Shown: positions 1 through 9,048, numbered from the stretch's first letter. The stretch is 36,225 bases of DNA from Prevotella sp. (GCA_022769285.1 JALEKD010000047.1:1-36225); one strand, 5' to 3'. Notes: generated by a model not told the origin, from the sequence alone. Numbers and translations are program-made.

Positions 1-28
1 GTCCGGTAAAATGACTATCTTTGCTCAT
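1..28 (-). CDS. IS4-family-like transposase, N-terminal fragment
   Basis: The minus strand opens a reading frame at position 28 that runs off the left edge of the window and reads MSKDSHFTGQ. A short Met-Ser/Ala-Lys start followed by a (F)TGQ or FGQ motif is how I remember many Bacteroidetes IS4-type transposases beginning. That is recall of the family, not a search. Only about ten codons are visible, so no DDE catalytic residue can be checked. The AT-rich leader with a hairpin upstream (67-98) fits an insertion-sequence left end. It could instead be a chance frame. Confidence 0.45.
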
Positions 29-66
29 GGTTATATTTTATTTTCTCAAAAACAAAGATAACCAAA

Positions 67-98
67 AGGGTTGATACCTCGTGAGAAGTGTCAGCCCT
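67..98 (-). terminator. Hairpin in the leader of the insertion sequence
   Basis: Arms 67-76 and 89-98 pair over 10 bp, two of them G-U. On the minus strand the hairpin is followed by TTTTGGTTATCTTTG. Many insertion sequences carry such a hairpin before the transposase, which limits read-through from the host. Whether it terminates here is inferred. Confidence 0.45.
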
Positions 99-328
99 AA
101 TTTATTTTCTTTGCAAAAGTTTTACCGGACAGCAATAATAAAAAATAATATTGGATTGTTAAAAACGCAACATTATTATCTGAACCAGTATAAACCCAAA
201 TCCTAATGACCGATTTGGGCTTAAGGGGTGTGATTGACAAGAAGTTCTTTCTCTTTCGTATTGCTAATCTATTTGCTTATCCCCACTAAAAATCTACTGA
301 CCCTATATTTAGCAAAAACAAAAGTAAC

Positions 329-364
329 TAAAAGGGCTGAATTCCAAGCGAGGAATCCAGCCCT
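329..364 (-). terminator. Probable terminator of the ileS-to-C69 operon
   Basis: Arms 333-345 and 352-364 pair at 12 of 13 positions around a 6-nt loop. On the minus strand they are followed by TTTTAGTTACTTTTG. This is the first strong hairpin downstream of the C69 dipeptidase stop at 447. It resembles the hairpin at 67-98 in sequence and in its distance to a CGGACAGCAATA motif, so it may be a leftover insertion-sequence end that now serves as the operon terminator. Confidence 0.55.
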
Positions 365-385
365 AATTTTATAGCGGACGAAAAC

Positions 386-404
386 TTTTAGCGGACAGCA
401 ATAA
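386..404. repeat. Copy 2 of the TAGCGGACAGCAATA end motif
   Basis: TTTTAGCGGACAGCAATAA lies about 22 nt beyond the hairpin at 333-364. A second partial copy (ATAGCGGACG) lies just inside it at 371-380. The motif matches 33963-33979 and, with one change (CCGGAC), 120-136. It is probably the terminal repeat of a degenerate insertion sequence. Confidence 0.5.
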
Positions 405-446
405 TTTTTTTCTGTCATTATCTATATTCATTAACGGTCTATGGGG

Positions 447-2093
447 TTATTCGGGCGAGCGAAACTTGTCGCCAGTCTCCCTAACCAGTCGCTCGGCATA
501 CTTGGCCGGGAAACCCTCTCGCTTAACGCGGGCACCCAGTCCGGTCTGTGTACGCAGGAAGGCACGCCCCTTGGTAGGTTTGGCCACCATATCGTTGTAT
601 TTCACGATGAGGAATACGGCCAGGTCTTTCCAGGCACTCAGCATCTGCTGGGCCTTCTGGTTGCTATAGTCGTTCAGGTAACTCAGCGCCCGTTCCTTAT
701 CGGTCTGATACAGGCTCAGCGCATGTTCCTCGACCCCTTTCTGCAGGGCAAAGTAGCTACGCTCCAGGCTGTCGCGCGTCTCTCTGAGCGTGGGGAACAT
801 CTGACTGTAACGGGGATAGACCATATTGCTTACCCAGTTGCACACCCAGAAAGCGTTCTTGTCCGAGAAGGTTACCGCATCGGCTCCCGGCGTGTTGTAG
901 CACTCGGGCTGAACCGTATTGCCACAATATATGGGCGTATAGGCCACCATGTTGCCATCGTCGTTGCCAAACCAGAACAGGCCGCCTATCTCACGTGGAA
1001 GCCATGAGCGCATCTGACTGACATAGCTGAACGATGTCTGCTGGGTGCTGGTGGGCCGCTCGTTGAAGTACTTCTTGCCGTTGACCGTATAAGACAGGGG
1101 CGTAGGCCGATAAGGCATCTGCCAGATACCGCCGCCCATATCGAGCGTATCGGTGGCCAGAGGGGTGCCCTCGTAGTGGTCGCGCATACAGGCCTGAACC
1201 TCCTGGACACTCACCTTATGGTCGGGCACTATCCACAGCGGCATGTCCTCGGCCTTGGGGTCCTTGCCAAGAGCCCAGGGCAGATAGCGGTCGAAGCCCT
1301 TGTCAAAATGGCGGAAGAAACTCCACACACGGGCATCGCAGAAACGGCGCCCGCCAAAGTCGGGAGCTGCATAGGTAGCTTTCCAGGAGAAGTCGGCATC
1401 GCGCCCGGTGTACCAGCCCTTGGAACGGGCAAACTTGATAACGTCCTTGGCGTAGAGCACATTCTTGCGGTCCTTCATATTGAACTTGCCGATACGGCTC
1501 TGGTTGGCATGGGCACAGATGGCATTATCGGGTATGCGCAGGGCCACCCATACCACGCCTTTAGAACTGGGCCCCTTGCCCATCATCTCCATAATCCAGG
1601 CCTCGTTGGCATCACAGATGGTAAAGGTTTCGCCACTGCTGTTATAGCCGTAAGTCTCGGCCAGCGATGTCATAACACTGATAGCCTCGCGCGCCGTACG
1701 CGACCGCTGCAGGGCTACATATATCAGGCTGCCATAGTCCATGATGCCCTTGGGGTCTATCATCTCCTCACGCCCGCCATAAGTGGTCTCGCCGATGGTA
1801 ACCTGGTACTCGTTGATATTGCCGATAACGTTATAGGTTACCGGTGCCTCGGGTATCTCGCCGTGGTACTCGTTGGTGTCCCAGTCGTATATCTTGCGCA
1901 TCTCGCCCTTGGCGTGTATTCCGGCCGGATAGTGGGCCAGGCCCATAAACATGCCGTAGTCGTCGGCATTGTAGGTACAGATAACCGACCCGTCGGCCGA
2001 GGCCCCACGGGCTACGATAAAATTAGTACAGGCCGAGGCATAGGCTGCCACCGTGAGCAGGGCCGCCGTGAGTAAAGTACGTGTCTTCATCAT
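447..2093 (-). CDS. Secreted C69-family dipeptidase
   Basis: 548 aa, about the usual length of Bacteroidales C69 peptidases. Residues 1-21 form a signal peptide and Cys22 begins the mature protein in ACTNFIVARGAS. In family C69 (PepD/dipeptidase A) an N-terminal Cys exposed by processing is the nucleophile, and the following TNFIV...G.SADGS is the family signature. It should hydrolyse dipeptides in the periplasm or at the surface. The start lies one base after the nadC stop, so it is the last gene of the ileS operon and is probably translationally coupled. The family assignment is firm; the substrate is not known. Confidence 0.9.
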   Translation of the reverse strand: MMKTRTLLTAALLTVAAYASACTNFIVARGASADGSVICTYNADDYGMFMGLAHYPAGIHAKGEMRKIYDWDTNEYHGEIPEAPVTYNVIGNINEYQVTIGETTYGGREEMIDPKGIMDYGSLIYVALQRSRTAREAISVMTSLAETYGYNSSGETFTICDANEAWIMEMMGKGPSSKGVVWVALRIPDNAICAHANQSRIGKFNMKDRKNVLYAKDVIKFARSKGWYTGRDADFSWKATYAAPDFGGRRFCDARVWSFFRHFDKGFDRYLPWALGKDPKAEDMPLWIVPDHKVSVQEVQACMRDHYEGTPLATDTLDMGGGIWQMPYRPTPLSYTVNGKKYFNERPTSTQQTSFSYVSQMRSWLPREIGGLFWFGNDDGNMVAYTPIYCGNTVQPECYNTPGADAVTFSDKNAFWVCNWVSNMVYPRYSQMFPTLRETRDSLERSYFALQKGVEEHALSLYQTDKERALSYLNDYSNQKAQQMLSAWKDLAVFLIVKYNDMVAKPTKGRAFLRTQTGLGARVKREGFPAKYAERLVRETGDKFRSPE

Positions 2094-2094
2094 A

Positions 2095-2943
2095 TCAGCA
2101 AGCCTTAAAACTCATGTCCAGCCCCTTGACCGAGTGGGTAAGCGCACCGACAGAGATATAGTCGACACCCTGCTCGGCATAGTCGCGTATGGTATCTATG
2201 GTGATATTGCCGCTCGACTCTACCTCATAGCGATGGCCTATAATATCTACGGCCTTCTTAGTATCGTGTACACTGAAGTTGTCGAGCATGATACGGTCTA
2301 CCCCACCGCAGTCGAGCACCTTCTGGAGCTCATCGAAGTTGCGAACCTCGATTTCTATCTTCAGGTTAAGGCTCTTCTTCTGGAGATACTCATGACAGCG
2401 GTTGATGGCATTGGCTATACCACCGGCAAAGTCGACATGGTTGTCCTTGAGCAGTATCATGTCAAAGAGCCCTATACGGTGGTTAACGCCCCCGCCTATC
2501 TTTACGGCCTGCTTCTCGAGCATACGCATGCCCGGTGTAGTCTTACGGGTGTCCAGCACATGAGCCCCGGTACCCGCTATGCGCTCCACATACTTGTGGG
2601 TCATGGTAGCTATACCACTCATACGCTGCATGATGTTGAGCATGAGACGCTCGGTCTGCAAGAGCGACTGAACCTTGCCGGTAACTATCATGGCGATGTC
2701 GCCTTTCTTGACCTGGGCCCCATCGTGGATGAGCACCTCTACCTGCATCGTCGGGTCAAAGCGGTGGAACACCATCTTGGCTATCTCTACACCAGCCAGG
2801 ATGCCGTCTTCCTTAATCAGCAGATGCGACTTGCCCATGGCATCGGCAGGAATACAACAGAGGGTGGTATGGTCGCCGTCGCCAATGTCCTCAGCAAAAG
2901 ACAGGTCGATAAGCCTGTCTATCAGTTCGTGTACACTTAACAT
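2095..2943 (-). CDS. nadC: Nicotinate-nucleotide pyrophosphorylase (carboxylating)
   Basis: 282 aa, full length for NadC (quinolinate phosphoribosyltransferase). It converts quinolinate and PRPP to nicotinate mononucleotide, CO2 and pyrophosphate in de novo NAD synthesis, in the cytoplasm. The signature DTRKTTPGMR is followed by KIGGGVNHRIGL and the DNH segment, which form the quinolinate and PRPP site. The C-terminal half carries the barrel motifs EVR, IMLDN, ESSGNI and ISVGALTHS. nadA and nadB are not in the window. It sits 25 nt after the DUF4296 gene and directly before the C69 gene. Confidence 0.95.
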   Translation of the reverse strand: MLSVHELIDRLIDLSFAEDIGDGDHTTLCCIPADAMGKSHLLIKEDGILAGVEIAKMVFHRFDPTMQVEVLIHDGAQVKKGDIAMIVTGKVQSLLQTERLMLNIMQRMSGIATMTHKYVERIAGTGAHVLDTRKTTPGMRMLEKQAVKIGGGVNHRIGLFDMILLKDNHVDFAGGIANAINRCHEYLQKKSLNLKIEIEVRNFDELQKVLDCGGVDRIMLDNFSVHDTKKAVDIIGHRYEVESSGNITIDTIRDYAEQGVDYISVGALTHSVKGLDMSFKAC

Positions 2944-2968
2944 ATTATATCTCCTTATTTATATTATA

Positions 2969-3907
2969 TCAGTTTATTTTTATCTTTCCGGGTTCTGGCT
3001 TTAGCGGCCCCCTGGACTTCATCAGCCTCAGCCGCTCTCCCTGTGGGGGCAGCGCGATGGTCTTACCTGTATCAGTCGGTGCTGGGGCCGTCTGCATGGT
3101 GTCTGCCGTAGCACCTGGAGTAGCCGGCTTGTCGGTATTGTGCGTACGTATCAGCTGGATATTGTTGATAAACATCAGCTGCAGCGTGGTCTGCGACTCC
3201 AGTTCACTTTGGCTCTTGCTCAGCACGATGTAGCCGCGTATCTCCTTGATGCCCTTGCGGTCATAGTCTTGTACACACAGGCTCTGGTGGCCAGGCATGG
3301 ACAACTGGACAAAGTTGGACACTATGCTGTCGTTGCCCAGACGGATAGCCATGAAGACACAGGCATTACGCGTACCATCCTGGTAGATAAAGTTGCTATC
3401 GAAACTCAGCATGAGGGCATCGCCGGCATGAAAGGCCGTATCGGTCTTGATGACAAAGCTATACTGGTTAAACGGAGCCTGAGGCAGCAGTACCAAGGAG
3501 CGGGCTTCGTTCCACACATTGGCCGTGTCGCCCTGTACACCCATAGATCCAAACTGACCGGCATCGGCAGCCGAAGAGCCCAAGGCCTGGGCCTCGTTCT
3601 TCAACCGGTTCTCTACATTCTCGTACAGCTTTTCCAGCTCCTCGGTATGGCGCATGTAATAGGCCAGCGAGCGGTCAAACTCGTCCTTGCTCACCCCATA
3701 CTTCTGTAGTACGGCATCTTCGTACACGCGCTGACTCACACCCTGGTCGGCCACCCGACCGGCCATGCTCTGCGAGATGTGGTAGTCATAGAGGATGTCC
3801 TCCATCTGCCCACGCGAGATGATACCAGACGGGAGCGAAGGCTTGCACCCTACGGCCAGCAAGGCCAGTACCAGCCCGAACATCCACAGTTGTAACTTTC
3901 CTGTCAT
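2969..3907 (-). CDS. DUF4296-containing lipoprotein
   Basis: 312 aa from the chosen start at 3907, one base after the lspA stop. An earlier ATG at 3922 would overlap lspA and add five residues. Residues 1-20 are a lipoprotein signal with lipobox LAVGC (Cys21). A DUF4296 domain follows (IISRGQMEDILYDYHISQSMA; YGVSKDEFDRSLAYYMRH). The longer C-terminal part, predicted as beta-rich, ends in a Pro/Thr-rich tail. The family has no known function and is typically found beside lspA in Bacteroidetes, as here. Placement after the lipoprotein signal peptidase suggests an envelope role, but that is inference. Confidence 0.85.
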   Translation of the reverse strand: MTGKLQLWMFGLVLALLAVGCKPSLPSGIISRGQMEDILYDYHISQSMAGRVADQGVSQRVYEDAVLQKYGVSKDEFDRSLAYYMRHTEELEKLYENVENRLKNEAQALGSSAADAGQFGSMGVQGDTANVWNEARSLVLLPQAPFNQYSFVIKTDTAFHAGDALMLSFDSNFIYQDGTRNACVFMAIRLGNDSIVSNFVQLSMPGHQSLCVQDYDRKGIKEIRGYIVLSKSQSELESQTTLQLMFINNIQLIRTHNTDKPATPGATADTMQTAPAPTDTGKTIALPPQGERLRLMKSRGPLKPEPGKIKIN

Positions 3908-3908
3908 C

Positions 3909-4583
3909 TTACGATTGCCCATCATTAGTCTTCTCATCGTCCTTATTACACCGCGGGGTAAAAACCGACAGGTTCTCCAGTTCCTTGCGACACAGTATGA
4001 GCAACATAACCACGCCCACGCTGATACAGACATCGGCAAAGTTGAATACGGGCGAGAAGAAGATGAACTCGCTGCCTCCCACCACCGGAACCCAACTGGG
4101 CCACGTGGTGACGATAAGTGGGAAATAGAACATGTCTACCACCTTTCCCATCAGGAAACCCGCGTAACCTGTACCAAAGGGCACTACCGATGAAACCTCG
4201 AACGGTGTAGACGCATCGAACGTCAGCCCATAGAACATCGAGTCAAAGATGTTGCCTGCGGCACCAGCCATGACCATCGAGAGTAATGCTATATAGCGGG
4301 TGCGGGCCTGTAGCTTTACCTGGCGGTGTATGTACCAGCCTATGACTATCACGGCCACGATACGCAGCACGCTCAGCACAAACTTGTTGATAAAGGTCAT
4401 GCCATAAGCCATGCCCGAGTTTTCTACGAAGTCTATGTAGAACCAGTCGGTTACATGTATGGCCTCGCCCAGGCACATGTGGGTCTTGACGAGTATCTTG
4501 ATAACCTGGTCTATAATCAGCAGGGCTACGATGAGTGCTACCGCCAGCCGCCCGTTGGTCAGTATCTTTCTGAATTTATTCAT
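3909..4583 (-). CDS. lspA: Lipoprotein signal peptidase (signal peptidase II)
   Basis: 224 aa from the ATG at 4583, one base after the upstream stop. A longer in-frame reading would overlap that gene. It is an inner-membrane aspartyl protease that removes the signal peptide from prolipoproteins after diacylglyceryl transfer. Four hydrophobic segments are visible. The two catalytic Asp motifs are GAAGNIFDS and FNFADVCIS, and the N-terminal DQVIKILVK motif is present. The segment between them is longer than in E. coli LspA, as is usual in Bacteroidetes. The last residues are charged and cytoplasmic. The next gene encodes one of its likely substrates, a lipoprotein. Confidence 0.95.
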   Translation of the reverse strand: MNKFRKILTNGRLAVALIVALLIIDQVIKILVKTHMCLGEAIHVTDWFYIDFVENSGMAYGMTFINKFVLSVLRIVAVIVIGWYIHRQVKLQARTRYIALLSMVMAGAAGNIFDSMFYGLTFDASTPFEVSSVVPFGTGYAGFLMGKVVDMFYFPLIVTTWPSWVPVVGGSEFIFFSPVFNFADVCISVGVVMLLILCRKELENLSVFTPRCNKDDEKTNDGQS

Positions 4584-4584
4584 T

Positions 4585-4965
4585 TTAGTGTTTGCGTGCG
4601 TTTTTAGATGCCACACTCAGCGTGGCATGCGGAACAGCACGGAGTCTTTCCTTAGGGATGAGCTCGCCCGTCATACGGTCTATGCCATACGTCTTGTTGC
4701 CAATCCTTACCAGGGCAGCTTCGAGACCCTGTATGAACTTCTGCTGACGTGCGGCCATGCTTACCAGTTCCTCCTTAGACTGGGTGAGACTCCCCTCCTC
4801 CAATGCCTTGTAAGTGGGAGATGTGTCATCGACATCGTTAGTATCCTGGTTCATCAGCCGCCGCATCATCTTGGTATAGCTGTCGCGGGCAATAGCCAAC
4901 TTGTCATTAATGATAGCGCGGAACTCTTCCAGTTCCTCATCGCTATAACGTGTCTTTGTTTCCAT
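4585..4965 (-). CDS. TraR/DksA-family protein without zinc-binding cysteines
   Basis: 126 aa from METKTRY. An ATG four codons upstream is less likely. The N-terminal two-thirds is a charged, probably coiled-coil hairpin (about residues 8-90). The C-terminus matches the DksA/TraR zinc-finger region: YGIDRMTGELIPKERLRAVPHATLS. In the family, Cys residues precede and follow this region. Here the protein has no Cys at all, and the usual YGIC is YGID. Relatives bind the secondary channel of RNA polymerase and tune transcription with ppGpp. The gene sits between ileS and lspA, a common Bacteroidetes arrangement. Confidence 0.85.
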   Translation of the reverse strand: METKTRYSDEELEEFRAIINDKLAIARDSYTKMMRRLMNQDTNDVDDTSPTYKALEEGSLTQSKEELVSMAARQQKFIQGLEAALVRIGNKTYGIDRMTGELIPKERLRAVPHATLSVASKNARKH

Positions 4966-4984
4966 GTAACTTAGCATTTAGGTT

Positions 4985-5019
4985 CCGCCTGCCGAATTAA
5001 CCTCTAAGACGGCAGGCGG
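4985..5019. terminator. Strong hairpin between ileS and the DksA-like gene
   Basis: Perfect 10-bp GC-rich arms (4985-4994 and 5010-5019) enclose a 15-nt loop. There is no T-run on either side, so a full intrinsic terminator is doubtful. It could be an attenuator or an mRNA-stability element that sets the ratio of ileS to the downstream genes. Confidence 0.4.
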
Positions 5020-5031
5020 GTAATGATGTTA

Positions 5032-8000
5032 TTAACTTTTCTCTATCTTGATACAAACCTTGAAATCGTCAAAGTCTACCTCGGCGCCGTCATTGGGAGC
5101 CACGGTGATGGCATCGGCCAGCACCTGGGCCTTGACATAGTCGCCAAAGGCAGCGATGGCAGCATCGGTCTTCTCGTTAGGAGCCACGGTTACCTTTATA
5201 CGATCGGTTATTTCCAGTCCGCCATCCTTGCGCATATTCTGTATACGGTTGATAAGCTCACGGGCCATACCCTCGTTGCGCAGCTCGTCGGTCAGTTCTA
5301 CCTCCAAGGCAACGGTCAGGTTGCCATCGTTAGAAACCAGCCATCCGGGTATGTCCTCACTGATTATCTCCACATCGGCAGCCTCTACGGTTACTGTCTG
5401 TCCCTCAATGTCGAACGAGAGACTTCCCTGGGTTTCTAACTGGCTTATCTCTTCCTGGGTCAGACCGTCCATGTGGGCAGCAACACTCTTCATAAGTTTG
5501 CCAAACTTCTTGCCCATCACGCGGAAGTTGCACTTCACTTTCTTAACCAGGAAGTCTGAGTTCTCAACAAAGTTGATGGCCTTGACATTAACCTCATTAC
5601 GAACCAGGTCCTTAACGGCGTTGATGTGCTCGCGCTGCTTGTCATCCACAGCCGGTATCATCAGCTGGGCCAGAGGCTGGCGCACCTTGATATTGACCTT
5701 ACGGCGCAGGGCCAGGGTCATCGAGGTAATCTTCTGGGCTATGTCCATACGGGCCTCCAACTCCTTGTCTATGGCAGCTGCATCGACTACGGGGAACTTC
5801 TCCAAATGTACGCTCACCAACTTGCCTCCCAGATCGTGGTAGAGCCTGTCAGCATAGAAGGGGGCAAACGGGGCGAGCAACTTAGCTACCGTCATCAGAC
5901 AGGTGTAAAGCGTCTGGTAAGCGTGGAGCTTGTCGGCATCCATCTCCTTACCCCAGAAACGCTTGCGGTTAAGCCGCACGAACCAGTTGCTCAGGTCGTC
6001 GTTTACAAAACTGTCTATCAGACGGCCGGCGCGTGTGGGGTCGTAGCCATCCAGCTGCTTCTGAACATTCAGAACGAGCGTGTTGACCTTAGAGATTATC
6101 CACCGGTCTATCTCGGGGCGCTCTGCCAGACTTCCCTCGCCCATCATGGTCTCGGGGTCAAATCCGTCTACGTTGGCGTACAGCGCGAAGAAGCTATAGG
6201 TATTGTACAGCGTCCCGAAGAACTTGCGGCGAACCTCATCTACACCCTCTGGGTCAAACTTGAGATTGTCCCAGGGCTCGCTGTTGGTCATCATGTAGAA
6301 GCGAACAGGGTCGGCTCCGTATTTCTCCAACATCTCAAACGGGTTGGTCACATTGCCCACATGCTTGCTCATCTTGTTGCCCTTGGCATCGAGCACCAGA
6401 CCCGACGAGATGACATTCTTGAAAGCTACGCTGTCAAATATCATCGTGGCGATGGCATGTAGGGTGAAGAACCAGCCACGTGTCTGATCCACGCCCTCGT
6501 TGATAAAGTCGGCGGGGAAGAAAGCGGGCGGTATGGGAGTTCCCTCATACTGCGAGTGTATCATAGCCTGCCGGTCGGCCTCGGTACCACGTGCCATAGC
6601 TCCCTCGAAGGGATAGTGCAGCTGGGCATAAGGCATCGAACCGCTGTCGAACCACACGTCGATGAGGTCGCTCTCGCGGTGCATGGGCTTGCCCTCGTCG
6701 TTAACCAGCACGACATTGTCTACATAGGGACGATGCAGGTCTATGCGGTCGTAGTTGGCCTGCGAGTAGTCGCCTGGAACAAATCCTTTGTCCTTCAGCG
6801 GATTGCTCTGCATAACGCCGGCAGCCACCGAGCGCTCTATCTCGTTGTACAGCTCCTCTATGCTGCCGATACACTTCTCATTGCGGTTCTCGTCACGCCA
6901 GATGGGCAACGGCGTACCCCAGAAGCGCGAACGCGAGAGATTCCAGTCGTTCAAGTTCTCCAACCAGTTGCCAAAACGGCCTGTCCCCGTAGACTCGGGC
7001 TGCCAGTTAATGGTCTTGTTGAGCTCTACCATACGCTCCTTGGCAGCAGTGTCCTTGATAAACCAAGAGTCAAGCGGATAGTAGAGGATGGGCTTGTCGG
7101 TACGCCAGCAGTGGGGATAGTTGTGTACGTGCTTCTCGGTCTTATAGGCCAGCCCCTCCTGCTTCAGTTCCATGCAGATGATGACGTTCAGGTCTTCGGC
7201 CTTCTCCGAGGCTTTCTTGTCCCATACCCCATTGACATTAAACCGTGGGTCATAGGCATTTTTCACATAGTCGCCTGCATGATGACTGTAGAGATCCACG
7301 TTGACACAGCGGTCTACGAAGTTGGCATCCAGCTCATCTATCACATAGAACTTGCCCTGCAGGTCTACCATAGGGCGGGTCTCACCCTTCTTATTAATTA
7401 GGTACAGGGCGGGAATATTGGCATCCTTGGCCACCTTGGCATCATCTGCACCAAAGGTGGGAGCTATGTGTACGATACCTGTACCATCGTCGGTGGTAAC
7501 ATAGTCGCCTAAGATGACACGGAAAGCCTGATCGGCCATCTCTACGAAGTGGTCGCGGCCATCAGCACTGGCAAACACCTTGTCGGGATGGGCCTCGGCA
7601 TAGTCATTGACAAACTTGGGAGCCAGGTCGCCCACCTTCTCGCAGGGCTTTATCCATGGCATGAGCTGCCTGTAGCGCAGTCCCTCCAGTTCGGTGCCCT
7701 TCATGTGGTCTATGACGCGCCAGGGGCAGAGTTTCCTGTCCTTGTCAAAGGCAGGCAGGTCACCTTCCTTGCACTCCTGGTCGGCCTTCAGATACGAGGT
7801 TATCAGGCTCTCGGCCATCACCATCGTCATGGGTTCGCCTGAGTAAGGGTTGTACGACTCTATGGCCACATAGTCTATCTTGGGGCCTACACAGAGCGCC
7901 ACGTTAGAGGGCAGTGTCCACGGCGTAGTGGTCCAGGCCAGGAAATAAGGCTTACCCCACTTGGCCCACTCGGCCTTGGGGTTCTCTATCTGGAACTGGG

Positions 8001-8649
8001 CCGTCACGGTCAGGTCCTTTACATCGCGATAACAACCAGGCTGGTTGAGCTCGTGACTCGACAGACCGGTACCGGCACCTGGGCTATAGGGCTGTATGGT
8101 GTAGCCCTTGTAGAGCAGGCCCTTGTTGTACAGCTGCTTGAGCAGCCACCACAGCGTTTCGATATACTTATTATCGTAGGTGATGTAAGGATGATCCAGG
8201 TCTACAAAGTAGCCCATGTCCTCAGTAAGTTCACGCCACTCCTTGGTAAACTTCATCACGTTCTCGCGGCACTTGTGGTTGTAGTCCTCGGTCGAAATAT
8301 ATTTATCAGAGTCGCGGTTGTCTATATCCTTCTTGGTAATACCGAGTTCCTTCTCGACACCCAACTCGACGGGCAGTCCGTGGGTATCCCAGCCAGCCTT
8401 GCGGTGAACCTGGTACCCTTGCATGGTCTTATAACGGTTAAAGGTATCCTTGATGGCACGGGCTAAAACGTGGTGAATACCGGGGTGACCATTGGCAGAA
8501 GGAGGGCCTTCGAAGAAGATAAACTGGGGGGCGCCCTCACGCTCGTCAATACTCTTATGGAAAACATCATTCTTTTTCCACTCAGCCAAAACATCCTTGT
8601 TGACCTCAACAAGATTTAATCCATTGTGTTCGGCAAATTTTTTAGCCAT
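5032..8649 (-). CDS. ileS: Isoleucyl-tRNA synthetase
   Basis: 1205 aa class I synthetase that charges tRNA-Ile in the cytoplasm and edits mischarged valine. The HIGH-type motif is HPGIHH (residues 55-60) in the PPSANGHPGIHH context. The editing domain carries TTPWTLPSN and DDGTGIVHIAPTFGADD, and the KMSKS-type motif is KMSKHVGN. An anticodon-binding domain and a long C-terminal extension follow. This eukaryote-like long form is normal for Bacteroidetes. It is the first gene of a six-gene minus-strand operon and has a canonical promoter at 8691-8722. Confidence 0.97.
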   Translation of the reverse strand: MAKKFAEHNGLNLVEVNKDVLAEWKKNDVFHKSIDEREGAPQFIFFEGPPSANGHPGIHHVLARAIKDTFNRYKTMQGYQVHRKAGWDTHGLPVELGVEKELGITKKDIDNRDSDKYISTEDYNHKCRENVMKFTKEWRELTEDMGYFVDLDHPYITYDNKYIETLWWLLKQLYNKGLLYKGYTIQPYSPGAGTGLSSHELNQPGCYRDVKDLTVTAQFQIENPKAEWAKWGKPYFLAWTTTPWTLPSNVALCVGPKIDYVAIESYNPYSGEPMTMVMAESLITSYLKADQECKEGDLPAFDKDRKLCPWRVIDHMKGTELEGLRYRQLMPWIKPCEKVGDLAPKFVNDYAEAHPDKVFASADGRDHFVEMADQAFRVILGDYVTTDDGTGIVHIAPTFGADDAKVAKDANIPALYLINKKGETRPMVDLQGKFYVIDELDANFVDRCVNVDLYSHHAGDYVKNAYDPRFNVNGVWDKKASEKAEDLNVIICMELKQEGLAYKTEKHVHNYPHCWRTDKPILYYPLDSWFIKDTAAKERMVELNKTINWQPESTGTGRFGNWLENLNDWNLSRSRFWGTPLPIWRDENRNEKCIGSIEELYNEIERSVAAGVMQSNPLKDKGFVPGDYSQANYDRIDLHRPYVDNVVLVNDEGKPMHRESDLIDVWFDSGSMPYAQLHYPFEGAMARGTEADRQAMIHSQYEGTPIPPAFFPADFINEGVDQTRGWFFTLHAIATMIFDSVAFKNVISSGLVLDAKGNKMSKHVGNVTNPFEMLEKYGADPVRFYMMTNSEPWDNLKFDPEGVDEVRRKFFGTLYNTYSFFALYANVDGFDPETMMGEGSLAERPEIDRWIISKVNTLVLNVQKQLDGYDPTRAGRLIDSFVNDDLSNWFVRLNRKRFWGKEMDADKLHAYQTLYTCLMTVAKLLAPFAPFYADRLYHDLGGKLVSVHLEKFPVVDAAAIDKELEARMDIAQKITSMTLALRRKVNIKVRQPLAQLMIPAVDDKQREHINAVKDLVRNEVNVKAINFVENSDFLVKKVKCNFRVMGKKFGKLMKSVAAHMDGLTQEEISQLETQGSLSFDIEGQTVTVEAADVEIISEDIPGWLVSNDGNLTVALEVELTDELRNEGMARELINRIQNMRKDGGLEITDRIKVTVAPNEKTDAAIAAFGDYVKAQVLADAITVAPNDGAEVDFDDFKVCIKIEKS

Positions 8650-8690
8650 TTCTATATTTTTTATGTATTACCTATTTTTATTAATGCGGG

Positions 8691-8722
8691 CAAAGTTACA
8701 TAAATTAGATGATATGGACAAA
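8691..8722 (-). promoter_or_regulatory. Promoter of the ileS operon (Bacteroidetes type)
   Basis: On the minus strand TTTG (8722-8719) is followed after 20 nt by TAACTTTG (8698-8691), matching the Bacteroidetes TTTG / TAnnTTTG consensus. The expected transcription start is near 8684, giving a leader of about 35 nt before the ATG at 8649. Confidence 0.8.
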
Positions 8723-9048
8723 TTCTAAAGGTTTTTTATGCGTTGCACAGCCTGTGACAAGTATTTTACAGTCACTGCCCCATTCTGCGCCGTAACAGCC
8801 CCGCTCACCGTGGTGGCGGCCCTATCTGTCAGAAAGTGCGCGAACAGGGTCGCTACCCTCTCTGCCGCCTTAGCGCATAGCTCCTATTGGCCAGCCATCG
8901 GTCGCCATGTTTCTAATGACGACTCCGGAAACATTGGGGGCCATCTTTGGCAAGCCCGAGACCAGCCTTTAGCGTTTCCGTGATTTCCAGCCATTTCGTG
9001 CGAGGTATGCCCCGTCAGCCTGTGGCCATGAAGAGCTACCCTATAGAA
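8723..9048. other. GC-rich intergenic stretch with no gene seen
   Basis: Frames on both strands here are short, mutually overlapping and match nothing I know. There are small inverted motifs (GTGAC near 8755 and GTCAC near 8772). In composition it resembles the GC-rich intergenic stretches at 15.78-15.93 kb and 25.6-25.85 kb. No convincing promoter or RNA was found in it. Confidence 0.4.

Larger units (their letters stand above)
1..130 (-). mobile_element. Probable left end of an insertion sequence (IS4-like)
   Basis: The segment carries the transposase start (28 to 1), an upstream hairpin (67-98), and TTTTACCGGAC at 120-130. This is the exact reverse complement of GTCCGGTAAAA at 1-11, although the latter lies inside the putative transposase codons. 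A close relative of the 98-136 stretch recurs at 364-404. The element continues beyond the window, so family, length and target duplication cannot be read here. Confidence 0.5.

Noticed and set aside
5626..6462. Long plus-strand frames opposite ileS
   Set aside because: They are antisense shadows of a highly conserved synthetase gene, and their residue pattern (rich in His, Val, Gln) is typical of reverse-strand translation.
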